Shown: positions 1 to 9,363 of the stretch, piece by piece | Layout of the letters: each line of letters begins with the position of its first letter | How positions within the stretch are numbered: position 1 is the first letter of the stretch | Source: Enterobacteriaceae bacterium RIT693 | GTDB lineage: Bacteria > Pseudomonadota > Gammaproteobacteria > Enterobacterales > Enterobacteriaceae | Assembly (NCBI GenBank): GCA_009668225.1 | Contig: WJYK01000021.1 | Location: 1 to 64,000, forward strand | Direction: 5' to 3' | Length of the DNA stretch: 64,000 bases | The notes under the pieces: model-generated | Databases searched by the model: none | Seen by the model: only the letters and a program-made list of their open reading frames with translations | What the model was told of the DNA's origin: nothing | Program-made: the position numbers and the translations under genes

Positions 1-104
1 CACTTTAGGCCCGTAATCCCGAAAGGTTGTCCCGGTGCTTTCTTAGGCATTATTAAGACCAGGCTTAGATAACATAAAGAATTGGCATCTATTACTTAAT
101 TAAA

Positions 105-121
105 ATTTAGCTTAATTTAGC
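105..121 (+). promoter_or_regulatory. Tandem ATTTAGC heptamers upstream of fimA
   Basis: Two ATTTAGC copies at 105-111 and 115-121, spaced 10 bp. The same heptamer occurs twice upstream of fimZ (7373-7379 and 7583-7589). NarL/FixJ-type regulators such as FimZ bind short heptamers, so these are candidate FimZ sites (inference). The motif is short and AT-rich, so chance matches are possible. Confidence 0.35.
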
Positions 122-258
122 CACACTTCGTAACCCGCTACGAATATTTATAAATTTCATTTTTATTTATTAATGATGATTTTTTTACGGCCATGAAATA
201 ACCGGCTGTGGGAATGTTTGTCTTTAATTTTAATGAAACTTCTGAGCTTTTTAAGGAA

Positions 259-277
259 TTCCCACAGGATGTGGGAA
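259..277 (+). promoter_or_regulatory. Perfect palindrome upstream of fimA
   Basis: TTCCCAC (259-265), five-base spacer, GTGGGAA (271-277). It lies about 95 bp before the fimA start. The half site GTGGGAA recurs at 208-214 and, in the fimZ upstream region, at 7439-7445. It is a candidate operator for one of the fim regulators; binding is not shown by the sequence. Confidence 0.35.
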
Positions 278-372
278 ATGCGTTGTGTGGTCATTTAAGA
301 CCGATGATGATTCAAACGGACTAATGAAGGATGCATTACCCGGATGTGCGTTTTATATATGAAGGAATACCC

Positions 373-927
373 ATGAAATTAAGCAAAATCGCCTCTTCTC
401 TGATCGCAACCGTTGCTCTGGTAAGCGGCGCCGCTAACGCAGCCGATCCTGTTACCGTTAATGGCGGTACCGTGCATTTCCAGGGCGAGCTGGTTAACGC
501 CGCTTGCGCAGTAAGCACTCAGTCCGACGGCCAGATCGTTAAGCTGGGCCAGTACCGTACCGCCGCTTTCACCAAAGTGGGCGATACCTCTTCCCAGATC
601 CCATTCAACATCGTGCTGACCGATTGCGATAGCACCGTTGCGGCTACCGCTTCTGTGGCATTCACCGGCCAGACTGATGCAACCGATCCAACCCTGCTGG
701 CGGTGAACTCAGGCGGTAACGCTACCACCGCGAAAGGCGTAGGTATCGAGATCCTGGATCGTGGTTCTAAGACGCTGTCTCCAAACGGGACCGTGTTCTC
801 TACCGCTCAGACGCTGAACGACGGTGAGAACACCATTCCGTTCACCGCTCGCTATAAAGCTACTGCTGCTACCGCCACTGCCGGTGCTGCAAACGCGGAC
901 GCTACCTTCGTAATGAAATACGAATAA
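373..927 (+). CDS. fimA: Type 1 fimbrial major pilin FimA
   Basis: Major structural subunit of type 1 fimbriae, polymerised outside the outer membrane by donor-strand exchange. The 184-residue protein has a signal peptide ending in AANA (residue 23), a mature domain with the two pilin cysteines (NAACAV and LTDCD) and the C-terminal beta-zipper ending [11 protein letters not shown] typical of FimA. It reads closest to Salmonella FimA (for example [23 protein letters not shown]). The start at 373 is chosen because GAAGGA lies just upstream and a proper signal peptide follows; an in-frame ATG at 331 would add a non-signal leader. It is the first gene of fimAICDHF. Expression is probably governed by FimZ and FimY acting on the upstream region (inference from the Salmonella system). 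Confidence 0.95.
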   Translation: MKLSKIASSLIATVALVSGAANAADPVTVNGGTVHFQGELVNAACAVSTQSDGQIVKLGQYRTAAFTKVGDTSSQIPFNIVLTDCDSTVAATASVAFTGQTDATDPTLLAVNSGGNATTAKGVGIEILDRGSKTLSPNGTVFSTAQTLNDGENTIPFTARYKATAATATAGAANADATFVMKYE

Positions 928-1002
928 TCAGCGACAGCTGATAGCACAAGGATGATTCAGCCTCAGGGACGAGGCTTGTCCGACGTGAGTCCAGAGAGGA
1001 CG

Positions 1003-1551
1003 ATGATGACAAGGAAAATCCTGCTCCTGGCTATTCTGGCAGCGGTGAATCCCGTTCAGGCAAAGCGCATTGTGGTTATCCACGGCGGTGAAGTGCACAT
1101 GCAGGGCGAGTTGGTCAACGGCGCCTGCGCCGTCGCGCCTGAAAGCCAGGAAATGACCGTGCAAATGGGTCAGTACCCCAGCAACGCTTTTAAAGATGTT
1201 GGCAGCTACGCGCCGCCCAGCATCCCTTTTACCCTTCGGCTGACGGACTGCCGCCCGGAGGTTTATGACCATGTTGGTATCGCGTTCCAGGGCTCAACCC
1301 CGGCGGAAGATCCTCAGGTATTTCTGGCCACGTCCAGCGTAAGCGGCAATGACGCCAGCAGCGGGATTGGCCTGGCGTTATTTGACCAACAGCAGCAGTT
1401 GATTATTCCAAATAGCGAACCGGCTTCATATTCGCCAATAACCACGCAGGAAATGAGCTTTCATTTTACTGCGCGTTATCGTTCGGTCTCTAAGCACATG
1501 TCGCCCGGAAATATTCGCTCCGACGTCTGGTTCACGCTGGTTTATCCCTGA
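1003..1551 (+). CDS. fimI: Fimbrial minor subunit FimI
   Basis: Minor pilin-like protein of the type 1 fimbrial operon, about 182 residues, with a short signal peptide (cleavage after VQA) and a pilin fold with cysteines in NGACAV and LTDCRP. The [17 protein letters not shown] stretch and the FTARYR...VWFTLVYP end match Salmonella FimI. In E. coli FimI is thought to help anchor or terminate the rod; the same role is inferred here. ATG codons at 1003 and 1006 are both possible; AGAGAGGA just upstream favours 1006 slightly by spacing. The gene follows fimA by 75 bp and precedes fimC. Confidence 0.88.
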   Translation: MMTRKILLLAILAAVNPVQAKRIVVIHGGEVHMQGELVNGACAVAPESQEMTVQMGQYPSNAFKDVGSYAPPSIPFTLRLTDCRPEVYDHVGIAFQGSTPAEDPQVFLATSSVSGNDASSGIGLALFDQQQQLIIPNSEPASYSPITTQEMSFHFTARYRSVSKHMSPGNIRSDVWFTLVYP

Positions 1552-1595
1552 ACCTCTGCTTCTCCATTCTGGCTATTTTGATGGTACCTGTCGTG

Positions 1596-2291
1596 ATGAA
1601 CAAATTATATAAAGCCGCTTCGGCGCTGATGCTCTCTTTAATGATTACCTCTCTTAATGCGCAGGCTGCGGGCGGTATTGCCCTGGGCGCCACGCGCGTT
1701 ATTTACCCGGCCGATGCGAAACAAACGTCGCTGGCCATCACCAATAGCGATCCTAAAGAACGCTTTCTGGTGAACTCCTGGATTGAAAACGATCTGGGGC
1801 AGAAAGAGAAAAGCTTCGTGGTCACGCCGCCGCTGTTTGTCAGCGAGCCAAAAAGCGAGAACACGCTGCGAATTATCTATGCCGGACCGCAGCTGCCGAG
1901 CGACCGTGAGTCCATCTTCTGGATGAACGTTAAGGCGATTCCTTCGGTGGATAAAAACAGCGTTGAGGGCAAGAACGTCCTCCAACTGGCGGTTCTCTCC
2001 CGCATTAAGCTGTTTGTACGTCCTAAAAACCTGCAGATGCAGCCCGAAGACGCCCTCAAGCAGATTCGTTTCGCCCGCAGCGGCCAGTACCTGAAAATCA
2101 GCAACCCTTCTCCTTACTATGTGTCGCTGGTCAACCTGAAGATGGGCAACGAGAAGCTGCCTAACACCATGGTGGCACCAAAAAATAGCGTGCAGGTTGC
2201 CGTGCCGTCTGGCGTTCAGGACGCCGTGAGCTTCCAGAGCGTGAACGATTACGGTGCAGTGACGAAAGCACAAGCGGGTGTCATGCAGTAA
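1596..2291 (+). CDS. fimC: Periplasmic fimbrial chaperone FimC
   Basis: PapD-like chaperone that caps pilin subunits in the periplasm and delivers them to the usher. The 231-residue protein has a signal peptide ending NAQA, then the canonical chaperone N-terminus [13 protein letters not shown]. Family signatures follow: NTLRIIYAG, the FWMNVKAIP stretch and the SRIKLFVRP stretch of the first Ig-like domain, then [11 protein letters not shown] in the second. The length is normal for FGS-type chaperones. The start is uncertain: ATG 1596 gives a clean signal peptide, and in-frame TTG 1578 or ATG 1581 lie a few codons upstream; none has a strong ribosome-binding site, so coupling to fimI is likely. 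Confidence 0.93.
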   Translation: MNKLYKAASALMLSLMITSLNAQAAGGIALGATRVIYPADAKQTSLAITNSDPKERFLVNSWIENDLGQKEKSFVVTPPLFVSEPKSENTLRIIYAGPQLPSDRESIFWMNVKAIPSVDKNSVEGKNVLQLAVLSRIKLFVRPKNLQMQPEDALKQIRFARSGQYLKISNPSPYYVSLVNLKMGNEKLPNTMVAPKNSVQVAVPSGVQDAVSFQSVNDYGAVTKAQAGVMQ

Positions 2292-2322
2292 AGCCGGGCT
2301 GGCAAAGGGAAGCAGGTAAATC

Positions 2323-4917
2323 ATGAAGACATCAGTCTCGCGTAAGGTTTTTACGCTAGCGCCGCTGACGGCGACCATCCTGGCATCACTCTGGCCTGGA
2401 CTCGCTGTCGCCGAGAGCTATTTCAACCCGGCATTCTTGTCGGACGATACCGCGGCGGTGGCGGATCTGTCTCGTTTCGAAAAAGGCAGCAGCCAGCCGC
2501 CGGGCGTCTACCGCGTGGACATCTGGCGTAACGATGAATTTGTTGCCACCGAAGACGTGAACTTTGCTGCGGCGGATAAGAAACTGTCTGCTTCTGAAGC
2601 CGTGAAATCCGGCGGACTAACGCCTTGCCTGGACACCGAATGGCTCAAGCGCCTTGGGCTGAATATGCTCGCCTATCCCGAGCTGGCAAAATTTAAGTCC
2701 GGGGAGTGCGTGCCGGTGACGACGGCGGTGCCGGGAGCCGAGATTAGCTACGACTTTTCTCGCCTGCGCCTTGATATTAGCCTGCCTCAGGCTTCGCTTA
2801 TCAACAGCGCCCGTGGTTACATTCCGCCGGATCAGTGGGATGAAGGGATCCCTGCTGCGCTGCTGAACTACACCTTTACCGGCAACCGTGGGACTTACAA
2901 CGATAGCTATTATCTGAACCTGCAAAGCGGCCTGAATTTCGGCCCGTGGCGCCTGCGTAATAACGGGGCCTGGAACTACAGCAGCGGCGATGGCCATCAT
3001 CAGAATCAGTGGCAGAACATCAGCACCACGCTGCAGCGCACGATTATTCCGCTGAAGGGTGAGCTGGTCATGGGCGACAGCAACACCGGCAGTGACGTGT
3101 TCGACAGCCTCGGATTCCGCGGCGCGCGCCTTTATTCTTCAGACAGCATGTACCCGGACAGCCTGCAGGGCTACGCCCCGACCGTGCGTGGGATTGCTCG
3201 CACCAACGCCAAGATCGTCATTCGTCAAAACAGCTATGTGATTTATCAGAGCTATGTCTCTCCGGGCGCGTTTGCCATAAGCGACCTTAACCCGACCTCT
3301 TCAAGCGGTGACCTTGAGGTGACGGTTGAGGAGAAAGACGGCACCCAGCAGAAATATACCGTGCCTTATTCCACCGTTCCGCTGCTGCAGCGTGAAGGGC
3401 GTTTTAAGTATGACGTTGTTATGGGCGACTTCCGCAGCGGGAATAACCAGCAGGATAAGCCGTTCTTTACCCAGGGGACGCTGATTGCCGGTCTGCCAGA
3501 CGGCTATACCGCATACGGCGGAACGCAGCTGGCAGAACGCTATACTGCCGTAGCGCTGGGCGCCGGGAAAAACCTCGGTGACTGGGGCGCTATCTCCCTC
3601 GATTTTACCCATGCGCGAAGCAAACTTGCTGACGACAGTGAACATCAGGGGCAGTCATTGCGCTTCCTGTACGCAAAATCCTTGAGCGACTATGGCACCA
3701 ACTTTCAGCTGCTCGGCTACCGCTACTCCACGCGAGGCTTTTACACGCTGGATGACGTGGCCTACCGCAACATGGAAGGCTATGAATACGAATGGCAAAA
3801 CAACGACAGTAACCGGCAAGAGCTGGTGGCGACCAGCTACCACAACCTGCGTTACAACAAAAAGGGCCGATTTCAGGTCAACATCTCTCAGTCGCTGGGG
3901 GATTATGGCTCTGTCTATGTTTCCGGTAGCCAGCAAACCTACTGGGGAACCGATCAGGATAACACCTGGTACCAGCTCGGTTACTCCAGCGGCTGGCGCG
4001 GCATCAGCTATTCACTTTCCTGGTCGTGGAGCAAATCCCTCGGCCTTTCAGATACCAACCGTATCGTCGCGTTTAACCTCTCGGTTCCCTTTAGCACGCT
4101 GCTTGGTCATGGCTATTCGCGAGATTCGGCGCTGGATCGTGCCTATGCCACGATGGCCACAAGCCGCAGCTCTGACGGTAAAAACAGCTGGCAAAGCGGG
4201 GTCGGCGGTACGCTGCTGGAAGGACGCAACCTCAACTACAGCGTCACCCAGGGCCATACCAGCAATAACGGCTATTCCGGCAGCGCCACCGCCAACTGGC
4301 AGGCCACTTACGGCACGTTGGGGCTGGGCTACAACTACGACCGTAATCAACATGATTTCAACTGGCAGGCTTCCGGTGGCGTGGTAGGGCATGCGGACGG
4401 CGTGACCTTCAGCCAGCCGCTGGGTGACACCAACGTGCTGATTAAAGCACCGGGCGCTTCCGGCGTCAGCATTGAAAACCAGACCGGCGTGAAAACGGAC
4501 TGGCGTGGCTATGCCGTGATGCCGTACGCCACGGTTTATCGCTACAACCGCGTGGCGCTGGATACCAATACGATGGACAACCACACCGACATTGAAAATA
4601 ACGTCAGCAGCGTGGTGCCGACCGAAGGCGCGCTGGTTCGTGCCACCTTCGACGCACGCATTGGCGTACGCGCAATTATCGCGGTAAAACGCGGCGACCA
4701 TCCGGTTCCGTTTGGCTCGGTGGTAAGGGAAGAACAAAGCGGCGTAACCAGCATGGTGGGTGATGACGGGCAGATCTACCTCAGCGGCCTGCCTTTGAAG
4801 GGCAAATTGTTGATCCAGTGGGGCGACGGGAAAGGTTCCCAGTGTCGCGCCAGCTACTCCCTGCCGGAAGAGAGCCTGAAGCAGGCTGTCGTCATGGCGA
4901 CCGCCACCTGCTCATAG
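2323..4917 (+). CDS. fimD: Outer membrane fimbrial usher FimD
   Basis: Usher that assembles and secretes the pilus through the outer membrane. The 864-residue protein has a long signal peptide ending LAVA (about residue 30), the N-terminal chaperone-binding domain starting ESYFNPAFL, a 24-strand beta barrel interrupted by the plug, and C-terminal domains that finish with the conserved cysteine pair (GSQCRASY ... TATCS). The size is typical of FimD. The start at 2323 follows GCAGGT and lies 31 bp after fimC. It belongs to the fimAICDHF operon, with no disruption in the frame. Confidence 0.95.
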   Translation: MKTSVSRKVFTLAPLTATILASLWPGLAVAESYFNPAFLSDDTAAVADLSRFEKGSSQPPGVYRVDIWRNDEFVATEDVNFAAADKKLSASEAVKSGGLTPCLDTEWLKRLGLNMLAYPELAKFKSGECVPVTTAVPGAEISYDFSRLRLDISLPQASLINSARGYIPPDQWDEGIPAALLNYTFTGNRGTYNDSYYLNLQSGLNFGPWRLRNNGAWNYSSGDGHHQNQWQNISTTLQRTIIPLKGELVMGDSNTGSDVFDSLGFRGARLYSSDSMYPDSLQGYAPTVRGIARTNAKIVIRQNSYVIYQSYVSPGAFAISDLNPTSSSGDLEVTVEEKDGTQQKYTVPYSTVPLLQREGRFKYDVVMGDFRSGNNQQDKPFFTQGTLIAGLPDGYTAYGGTQLAERYTAVALGAGKNLGDWGAISLDFTHARSKLADDSEHQGQSLRFLYAKSLSDYGTNFQLLGYRYSTRGFYTLDDVAYRNMEGYEYEWQNNDSNRQELVATSYHNLRYNKKGRFQVNISQSLGDYGSVYVSGSQQTYWGTDQDNTWYQLGYSSGWRGISYSLSWSWSKSLGLSDTNRIVAFNLSVPFSTLLGHGYSRDSALDRAYATMATSRSSDGKNSWQSGVGGTLLEGRNLNYSVTQGHTSNNGYSGSATANWQATYGTLGLGYNYDRNQHDFNWQASGGVVGHADGVTFSQPLGDTNVLIKAPGASGVSIENQTGVKTDWRGYAVMPYATVYRYNRVALDTNTMDNHTDIENNVSSVVPTEGALVRATFDARIGVRAIIAVKRGDHPVPFGSVVREEQSGVTSMVGDDGQIYLSGLPLKGKLLIQWGDGKGSQCRASYSLPEESLKQAVVMATATCS

Positions 4918-4936
4918 CCTGCGGAGATTCAGGAAG

Positions 4937-5947
4937 ATGAAGATGACACTGAACAATTTAATGACCGCGGGGCTGCTGCTGGCCTGCGCGGGGCCCGCTG
5001 CGGCAACGGTTTGCTCAAATGCGAACGGTACCCCGACCGATATTTCTTACGACTTATCTGACAAATTTAATAGCAGCAATAACAATGTCGGGCAGATCGT
5101 TACCCTGTCCGAAAAATCGGGGCTGATTGGCGTGAATGCGATTTGCCCGAAGGGGACATCGGGGAATACCACCAAGCGTAGCTATGTGACAGATTTGCCC
5201 ATCCAGGAAGTTGTGGGTAGTTATAAGTATCTAAAAATAAATGACTATCTTAATGGCGCAATGAAGATCAACGACAGCTATGCCGGTGATTTTTATCCGC
5301 CGGTAAACTACATGCAAATGGGCTCGCACCCTAACGTGTCGAAGAATAAGCCTTTTGGGGTCACGGATTCGAAGCTGGTGTTCCGTCTTAAAGTTACCCG
5401 TCGTTTTATCAACATGGTGCCGATTCCGCGCCAGACGATGTTTCGTGTCTACGTGACGACGACCACCGGTGACCCGTTAAGTACCGTGGTTTACACCATC
5501 AGCTACAGCGGCAAAGTTGAAGTGCCGCAGACGTGTGAAATCAACGCAGGTCAGGTGGTTGAGTTCGACTTTGGCAGTATCGGCGCATCGCTGTTCAGCC
5601 AGGCCGGGGCCGGTAACCGCCCGCAAAGCGTGACGCCGCAGAGCAAAACCGTGGGCATCAAATGCACCAATATTGATGCGCAGGCTTACCTCACGCTGCG
5701 CCTTGAGGCGGAGAAGAGCAGCGGCAACATGATGGTGTCCGATAACAGCGATCTGGGCTTTATTGTGGCCAACGCCAGCGGGACACCGCTGACGCCAAAT
5801 AATCTTGGCAGCAAAATTAATTTTCAGCTCGATGACACGGCGGCGGCCAGGGTAGGCATTCGCGCCTGGCCAGTTAGCGTAACGGGCGCCAAGCCGAAGG
5901 AAGGGCCATTCACCGCCCGCGGCTATCTGCGTGTCGATTTCGATTAA
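4937..5947 (+). CDS. fimH: Type 1 fimbrial tip adhesin FimH
   Basis: Tip adhesin, a two-domain protein with an N-terminal lectin domain and a C-terminal pilin domain. The 336 residues start with a signal peptide cleaved near ATVC. Cysteines C26 and C70 belong to the lectin half. The pilin domain begins near KVEVPQTCEINAG (C200) and the second pilin cysteine lies in IKCTN. The protein reads as an orthologue of Salmonella FimH (shared FINMVPIPRQTMF-like and EFDFGSIGASLFSQAG segments, and the VGIRAWP...GYLRVDFD end), not the E. coli mannose-specific FimH, so receptor fine-specificity cannot be assumed. It lies 19 bp after fimD and 10 bp before fimF. Confidence 0.92.
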   Translation: MKMTLNNLMTAGLLLACAGPAAATVCSNANGTPTDISYDLSDKFNSSNNNVGQIVTLSEKSGLIGVNAICPKGTSGNTTKRSYVTDLPIQEVVGSYKYLKINDYLNGAMKINDSYAGDFYPPVNYMQMGSHPNVSKNKPFGVTDSKLVFRLKVTRRFINMVPIPRQTMFRVYVTTTTGDPLSTVVYTISYSGKVEVPQTCEINAGQVVEFDFGSIGASLFSQAGAGNRPQSVTPQSKTVGIKCTNIDAQAYLTLRLEAEKSSGNMMVSDNSDLGFIVANASGTPLTPNNLGSKINFQLDDTAAARVGIRAWPVSVTGAKPKEGPFTARGYLRVDFD

Positions 5948-5957
5948 GGGAGCGAGG

Positions 5958-6479
5958 ATGAATAAGTTATCCCTGGCCATGCTTACGCTGGCTTCGTTAT
6001 GGTTACATCCCGCAGCGAACGCTGCCTCACCGCTGGGTGAGATTAACGTTGAGCTGCGTGGAAACATTGTGGATTATACTTGCGTCGTAGAGACGGGGGG
6101 CGACAACAAGACCGTGAAGATGGGATCGTGGCCGACGAAGCAACTACGCACTGCCGGGAGTACGACCCAGGCCATGCCTTTCAGCCTGAGGCTAACGGGC
6201 TGCCCGCCGAGTGGGACGGCATCAATCACCTTTTCCGGTAAGAATACCGGCACCGGGCTACTGGCGCTGAACTCAGCCAGTACGGCGAAGAACGTGGCGA
6301 TCGAGCTTCTTAATGAGGATAAGTCTCGACTGTTGCTGGATAACGCCAGTAAAACGATGCAGGTTGATGCTAACGGTGATGTGACGATGAAGTTTTGGGC
6401 CAACTATATTGCTACTGCGGATAATGCCGATGCCGGGCTGGCCAACGCGGATGCGACATTTCTGATTAATTATAATTAA
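5958..6479 (+). CDS. fimF: Fimbrial minor subunit / adaptor FimF
   Basis: Minor pilin that links adhesin and rod. The 173-residue protein has a signal peptide ending AANA and a pilin domain with cysteines in DYTCVVE and LTGCPP, ending NADATFLINYN. The start at 5958 has GGGAGCGAGG directly upstream; an in-frame ATG at 5931 would overlap fimH and lacks a signal peptide. It is the last gene of the operon, as in Salmonella, and is followed by a hairpin facing the convergent fimZ. Confidence 0.9.
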   Translation: MNKLSLAMLTLASLWLHPAANAASPLGEINVELRGNIVDYTCVVETGGDNKTVKMGSWPTKQLRTAGSTTQAMPFSLRLTGCPPSGTASITFSGKNTGTGLLALNSASTAKNVAIELLNEDKSRLLLDNASKTMQVDANGDVTMKFWANYIATADNADAGLANADATFLINYN

Positions 6480-6507
6480 ATAAACACCTGAATGGTTCCA
6501 GAAAATA

Positions 6508-6530
6508 ACCGGGAGGAGCATTCCCGGTAT
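6508..6530. terminator. Hairpin between convergent fimF and fimZ
   Basis: ACCGGGA (6508-6514) pairs with TCCCGGT (6522-6528) across a 7-nt loop. There is no long T run on either side, so termination strength is uncertain. Its place between two converging genes supports a bidirectional terminator. Confidence 0.45.
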
Positions 6531-6556
6531 TTCAGCTTCCTCTGCGTCTTCGTCCC

Positions 6557-7189
6557 TTATAGCAGTTCATGCACCTTGGCATAATCAATGAGCTCGACAA
6601 TTGAGGTGAGACCTAGTTTAGAGAATATATTCGCTTTATGTGCGCTTATGGTTTTGTTACTAAGCAATAGCTGTTCGGCGATCTCTTTATTTGATAGGCC
6701 ATTTGCCAGGTAGCGCAGCACCGTTACTTCACGGTTGGATAGCGGCATATCATCCATCGTTCCGCGCCGGGATTTATGGCTGCTGATAAAGTGCAGCGTC
6801 TCCGACGGGAAAAATGAGTAGCCGGAAAGCAACATTTCAACCGCGTTAAATATATCTTCCTGTTCCTTGCGTTTGCTTACAAACCCGTTTGCACCAGCCT
6901 GAATCGCACGCCCGGCGTAAAAGGACTCAGATTTTGATGACAGAAACAGGATCTTAGTGTCTTCCTGTATGCCTTTGATTCTTTTGAGTAATGTAAATCC
7001 ATCGGTGTTGGGGAGTTCGATGTCAAGAATCACCAGATCGACCGGATTCGCTCGCATATAGTCGATAACTTCCCGACCATCATCTGTTTTTAAAACAACA
7101 TTAATATCTTTATTTTTTTGGAGCAGGACTTCTATCGACATTCTGACAATAGGGTGCTCGTCCATAATGATTACGGATGCCGGTTTCAT
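6557..7189 (-). CDS. fimZ: Fimbrial response regulator FimZ
   Basis: NarL/FixJ-family response regulator that activates the fimA promoter in Salmonella. The 210 residues comprise a receiver domain (acidic pair D10/E11, phospho-acceptor D56 in LVILDIELP, conserved Lys in FLSSKS) and a C-terminal LuxR-type helix-turn-helix (LSNREVTVLRYLANGLSNKEI, then KTISAHKANIFSKLGL). The start MKPASVIIMDEHPIV and the end YAKVHELL match Salmonella FimZ almost word for word. GAGG lies 9-12 bp before the ATG. No cognate sensor kinase is adjacent. A 578-bp leader with repeated motifs precedes the gene, suggesting regulation of its own promoter (inference). Confidence 0.93.
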   Translation of the reverse strand: MKPASVIIMDEHPIVRMSIEVLLQKNKDINVVLKTDDGREVIDYMRANPVDLVILDIELPNTDGFTLLKRIKGIQEDTKILFLSSKSESFYAGRAIQAGANGFVSKRKEQEDIFNAVEMLLSGYSFFPSETLHFISSHKSRRGTMDDMPLSNREVTVLRYLANGLSNKEIAEQLLLSNKTISAHKANIFSKLGLTSIVELIDYAKVHELL

Positions 7190-7767
7190 TTTTTTTGCCT
7201 CGATTGTTTGATAAAAACATCGCGTTGACGCAGCGTCAATGGCAGCGAAAGTGATAAACAGTGAGTTGGCGGTTGCCGGTCTTTATGCGGGAACCTCCTT
7301 GTTTGTTTTAAAACTTTTCCCTTTTTAAATACGTTATTCAAGACGGAAGAAGTAATGCCTAAATAACTTCACATTTAGCGCTATAAATGCCTTCGCAAAT
7401 ATATAAATGTGATGAGGTGATTATACAGCGCAGTTCTTGTGGGAAAAGTCTGATGTTCCTGGAGGAAATCTGCGTCAATACGAAATGCTGTGTAATTAAT
7501 TGACCTTTTTATAAATTGAATTAACTAACCTAAATTTTAAGTTAGGCTGGTTGAAAAGACTTTTTATTGCAGAAAAAATGACATTTAGCTCTGAATGTTG
7601 TTGATTTGTTCTGGATCAAAAAGTGCTGAATGGCGCTAAAGCGGAAAAATTGCTTCCAGGAATAGTTGTAATTGTTATCACTTTGTTTATTTTTAACTCA
7701 GGTAAAACATAAAAATTAAGTAAATTCTTAAAATATCTTACCGCTCAGTAGGTTAGTTAGATCGGCA
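7190..7767 (-). promoter_or_regulatory. Long AT-rich regulatory gap upstream of fimZ
   Basis: 578 bp with no supportable gene between fimY and fimZ. Seen: two related sites, ACATTTAGCGCTATAAATG (7371-7389, containing the palindrome TAGCGCTA) and ACATTTAGCTCTGAATGT (7581-7598); a GTGGGAA half site at 7439-7445; and an imperfect palindrome around 7527-7543. The heptamer ATTTAGC and GTGGGAA are both shared with the fimA upstream region. This probably holds the fimZ promoter with sites for FimZ, FimY or FimW. A small RNA cannot be excluded. Confidence 0.45.
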
Positions 7768-8493
7768 TCACACCTTACCTGCAACAGAAATTTCATGAAG
7801 CAGATGAAGCAATTTACTGCGGCTTTCCAGCGCCAGTCGACCGAGCAAAACGTTGAAGCGATAAACGACGTGATGGTAGGGTTTCTCAAGAAAAAGGGCG
7901 ATGGATTTCAATGACTCCCCACGGCTGAGGGCCAGTAAAATTGCCCATTCTTTTATGGAAAAACGTGGCGAGCTGGAAAGGATATCCGGGGCCGGCGTCG
8001 TGTTACTTAATGCCTGCTTTAACCCGTCGGGCGTCAGGCGGCGCTCAACAATCTGGCAGTCAACCGCATGGCGAATAAACTGCGCAATTTCAGGTTTCCG
8101 CAGCGCGCTGAGCAGGATTATCTGGTGTTGCGGAGTCGAGATTATTTGTTGTCGAATAACTTTCAAAACCTCAAGCGTAGGGGTTTCCAGACTGTCGAGA
8201 TCGATAATCAGGCGCGCTGCCGGAGACGGTGTCTGATGCGTGAGGACATCGTCCAGTGAGGAATAAACCGGGATGTTAAGATGGTGAAAAAGGCTATCGG
8301 TTATGGCGCTGCTGAGAAAGCTATCGGCAGAAAGCAGAATAGCATCGGGCTTCTTTGGTTTTTGGCCCCCGATCAATTGTTGTTGAAGGTATTCAAGTCG
8401 GTCGAAAAAAAGTGGTGCAGTGTAGTTAGCGGGGTTTAGAAAATAATCCGTCCGACTACGGCGCTGTTTATTTCGCCTTATAGCTGCGCACAT
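7768..8493 (-). CDS. fimY: Fimbrial regulator FimY
   Basis: Regulator that works with FimZ to activate fim expression in Salmonella. The protein is about 241 residues, with an N-terminal region of unknown fold (PANYTAPLFFDRLEYLQQQL), a middle part resembling a degenerate receiver domain (RLIIDLDSLE, HQIILLSALRKPE) and a C-terminal LuxR-like helix-turn-helix (FSIKEWAILLALSRGES ... YRFNVLLGRL). ATG 8493 is preferred because TGAGGG precedes it at good spacing. A GTG at 8505 would overlap the stop of the upstream EAL gene in a GTGA, so translational coupling is possible with either start. Confidence 0.88.
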   Translation of the reverse strand: MCAAIRRNKQRRSRTDYFLNPANYTAPLFFDRLEYLQQQLIGGQKPKKPDAILLSADSFLSSAITDSLFHHLNIPVYSSLDDVLTHQTPSPAARLIIDLDSLETPTLEVLKVIRQQIISTPQHQIILLSALRKPEIAQFIRHAVDCQIVERRLTPDGLKQALSNTTPAPDILSSSPRFSIKEWAILLALSRGESLKSIALFLEKPYHHVVYRFNVLLGRLALESRSKLLHLLHEISVAGKV

Positions 8494-8501
8494 AGGAGCC
8501 C

Positions 8502-9209
8502 TCACAACGACAATGCCTCAGCGTGCAGCCAGCGCTTATGTGGCCATAAATAGCCTTGCCCAAATCCGGCGCCTGCCCGGCGAGCCAGCTCGAGATGAAG
8601 CGAGTCTTCGATTCCTTCGATGACAATCTGAGGTGAAATATCAGCGCATTGTGCAACCAATTGCCGAAGTGCACGGTGGTTTTTACTGAGCGTCCAGAAT
8701 GCGTGCTTATCAATTTTTACTCCACCGACATCAATGGCGTAGCGGTGGAAGCTTTGTACACAGGTGTCGGTAACATCATCAAGCCATACCGATATCCTTT
8801 GTTGCTGTAACAGCTTAATGCGCTCACAAAGACACAGCTTATGCTGCCGGGAGAGTGTGCCAAAAAGTGGGGCATCCTGTATTTCAATTGTTATCCATGG
8901 TTCGCAAACATCAAGCAGTCGCGCAAACAGCCGATCGTCAATCAGTGCCATCAGAGGCAAGTTAAGGAAATATCTACCTGGCACTTGTAGGGACTTTAGC
9001 AAGCGAACCTGGTGACAAAAGAGCGCCATGCTGTCTTGAGCCGAAAGGTGTGTAAAAAAAACCTCAGGATCGCGATCCTGCGTTAGTCGACTGAGGATTT
9101 CGTGGCTAATAACCTGTCCGGAGAATAAATTAACAATCGGTTCAAAACAGAGCCCGGATATATGTTTGTTAACAGATAATAAAATGTTATCGGCAGAAAT
9201 ATTTATCAT
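8502..9209 (-). CDS. EAL-domain protein of the fim locus (STM0551-like)
   Basis: Stand-alone EAL domain of 235 residues, the family of cyclic-di-GMP phosphodiesterases. In Salmonella the gene between fimY and fimW (STM0551) has the same architecture and lowers fimbrial expression. The usual EAL signature is degenerate (HEILSRL), but the expected catalytic and metal-binding residues can be placed: E37, N83 (FLNLP), E109 (ITIEIQD), D144-D145 (WLDDVTD), K165 (VKIDK), E198 (VIEGIE) and Q218 (GQGYLW). It is therefore probably active (inference). No GGDEF or sensor domain is attached. Its stop overlaps the possible GTG start of fimY. Confidence 0.85.
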   Translation of the reverse strand: MINISADNILLSVNKHISGLCFEPIVNLFSGQVISHEILSRLTQDRDPEVFFTHLSAQDSMALFCHQVRLLKSLQVPGRYFLNLPLMALIDDRLFARLLDVCEPWITIEIQDAPLFGTLSRQHKLCLCERIKLLQQQRISVWLDDVTDTCVQSFHRYAIDVGGVKIDKHAFWTLSKNHRALRQLVAQCADISPQIVIEGIEDSLHLELARRAGAGFGQGYLWPHKRWLHAEALSL

Positions 9210-9363
9210 TATTTTGTCGCTAATTGTGACGGCTATTACGAAATTGCTGAACGATCAGTGACCTGAGAGGAGTGTAAGGTGTGCTTTCAGCAAAATTGGA
9301 GACGATTCTGAAAGTATTCTCTCAATGCTGTGAATGAGTGAATACCGGAGATGGCTTATTCCA

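Larger units (their letters stand above)
1..372 (+). promoter_or_regulatory. fimA upstream region, no gene
   Basis: AT-rich stretch with no supportable gene, holding the fimA promoter region. Seen in it: two ATTTAGC heptamers one helical turn apart (105-111, 115-121), a perfect inverted repeat TTCGTA/TACGAA (127-144), a GTGGGAA half site at 208-214 and a perfect palindrome TTCCCAC-N5-GTGGGAA (259-277). The 9-bp repeats TTGGGGCCA that bound the E. coli fimS invertible switch are not present, and no fimB/fimE recombinase gene is seen. This fits the Salmonella type of fim control, in which regulators act directly on the fimA promoter. The promoter core itself is not assigned. Confidence 0.6.

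Noticed and set aside
1-372. fimS-type invertible promoter
   Set aside because: No 9-bp TTGGGGCCA repeats and no recombinase gene nearby; the other fim genes point to Salmonella-type control.
1638-2378. Long leftward reading frame opposite fimC
   Set aside because: Antisense shadow of fimC and the fimD start; no family resemblance and no ribosome-binding site.
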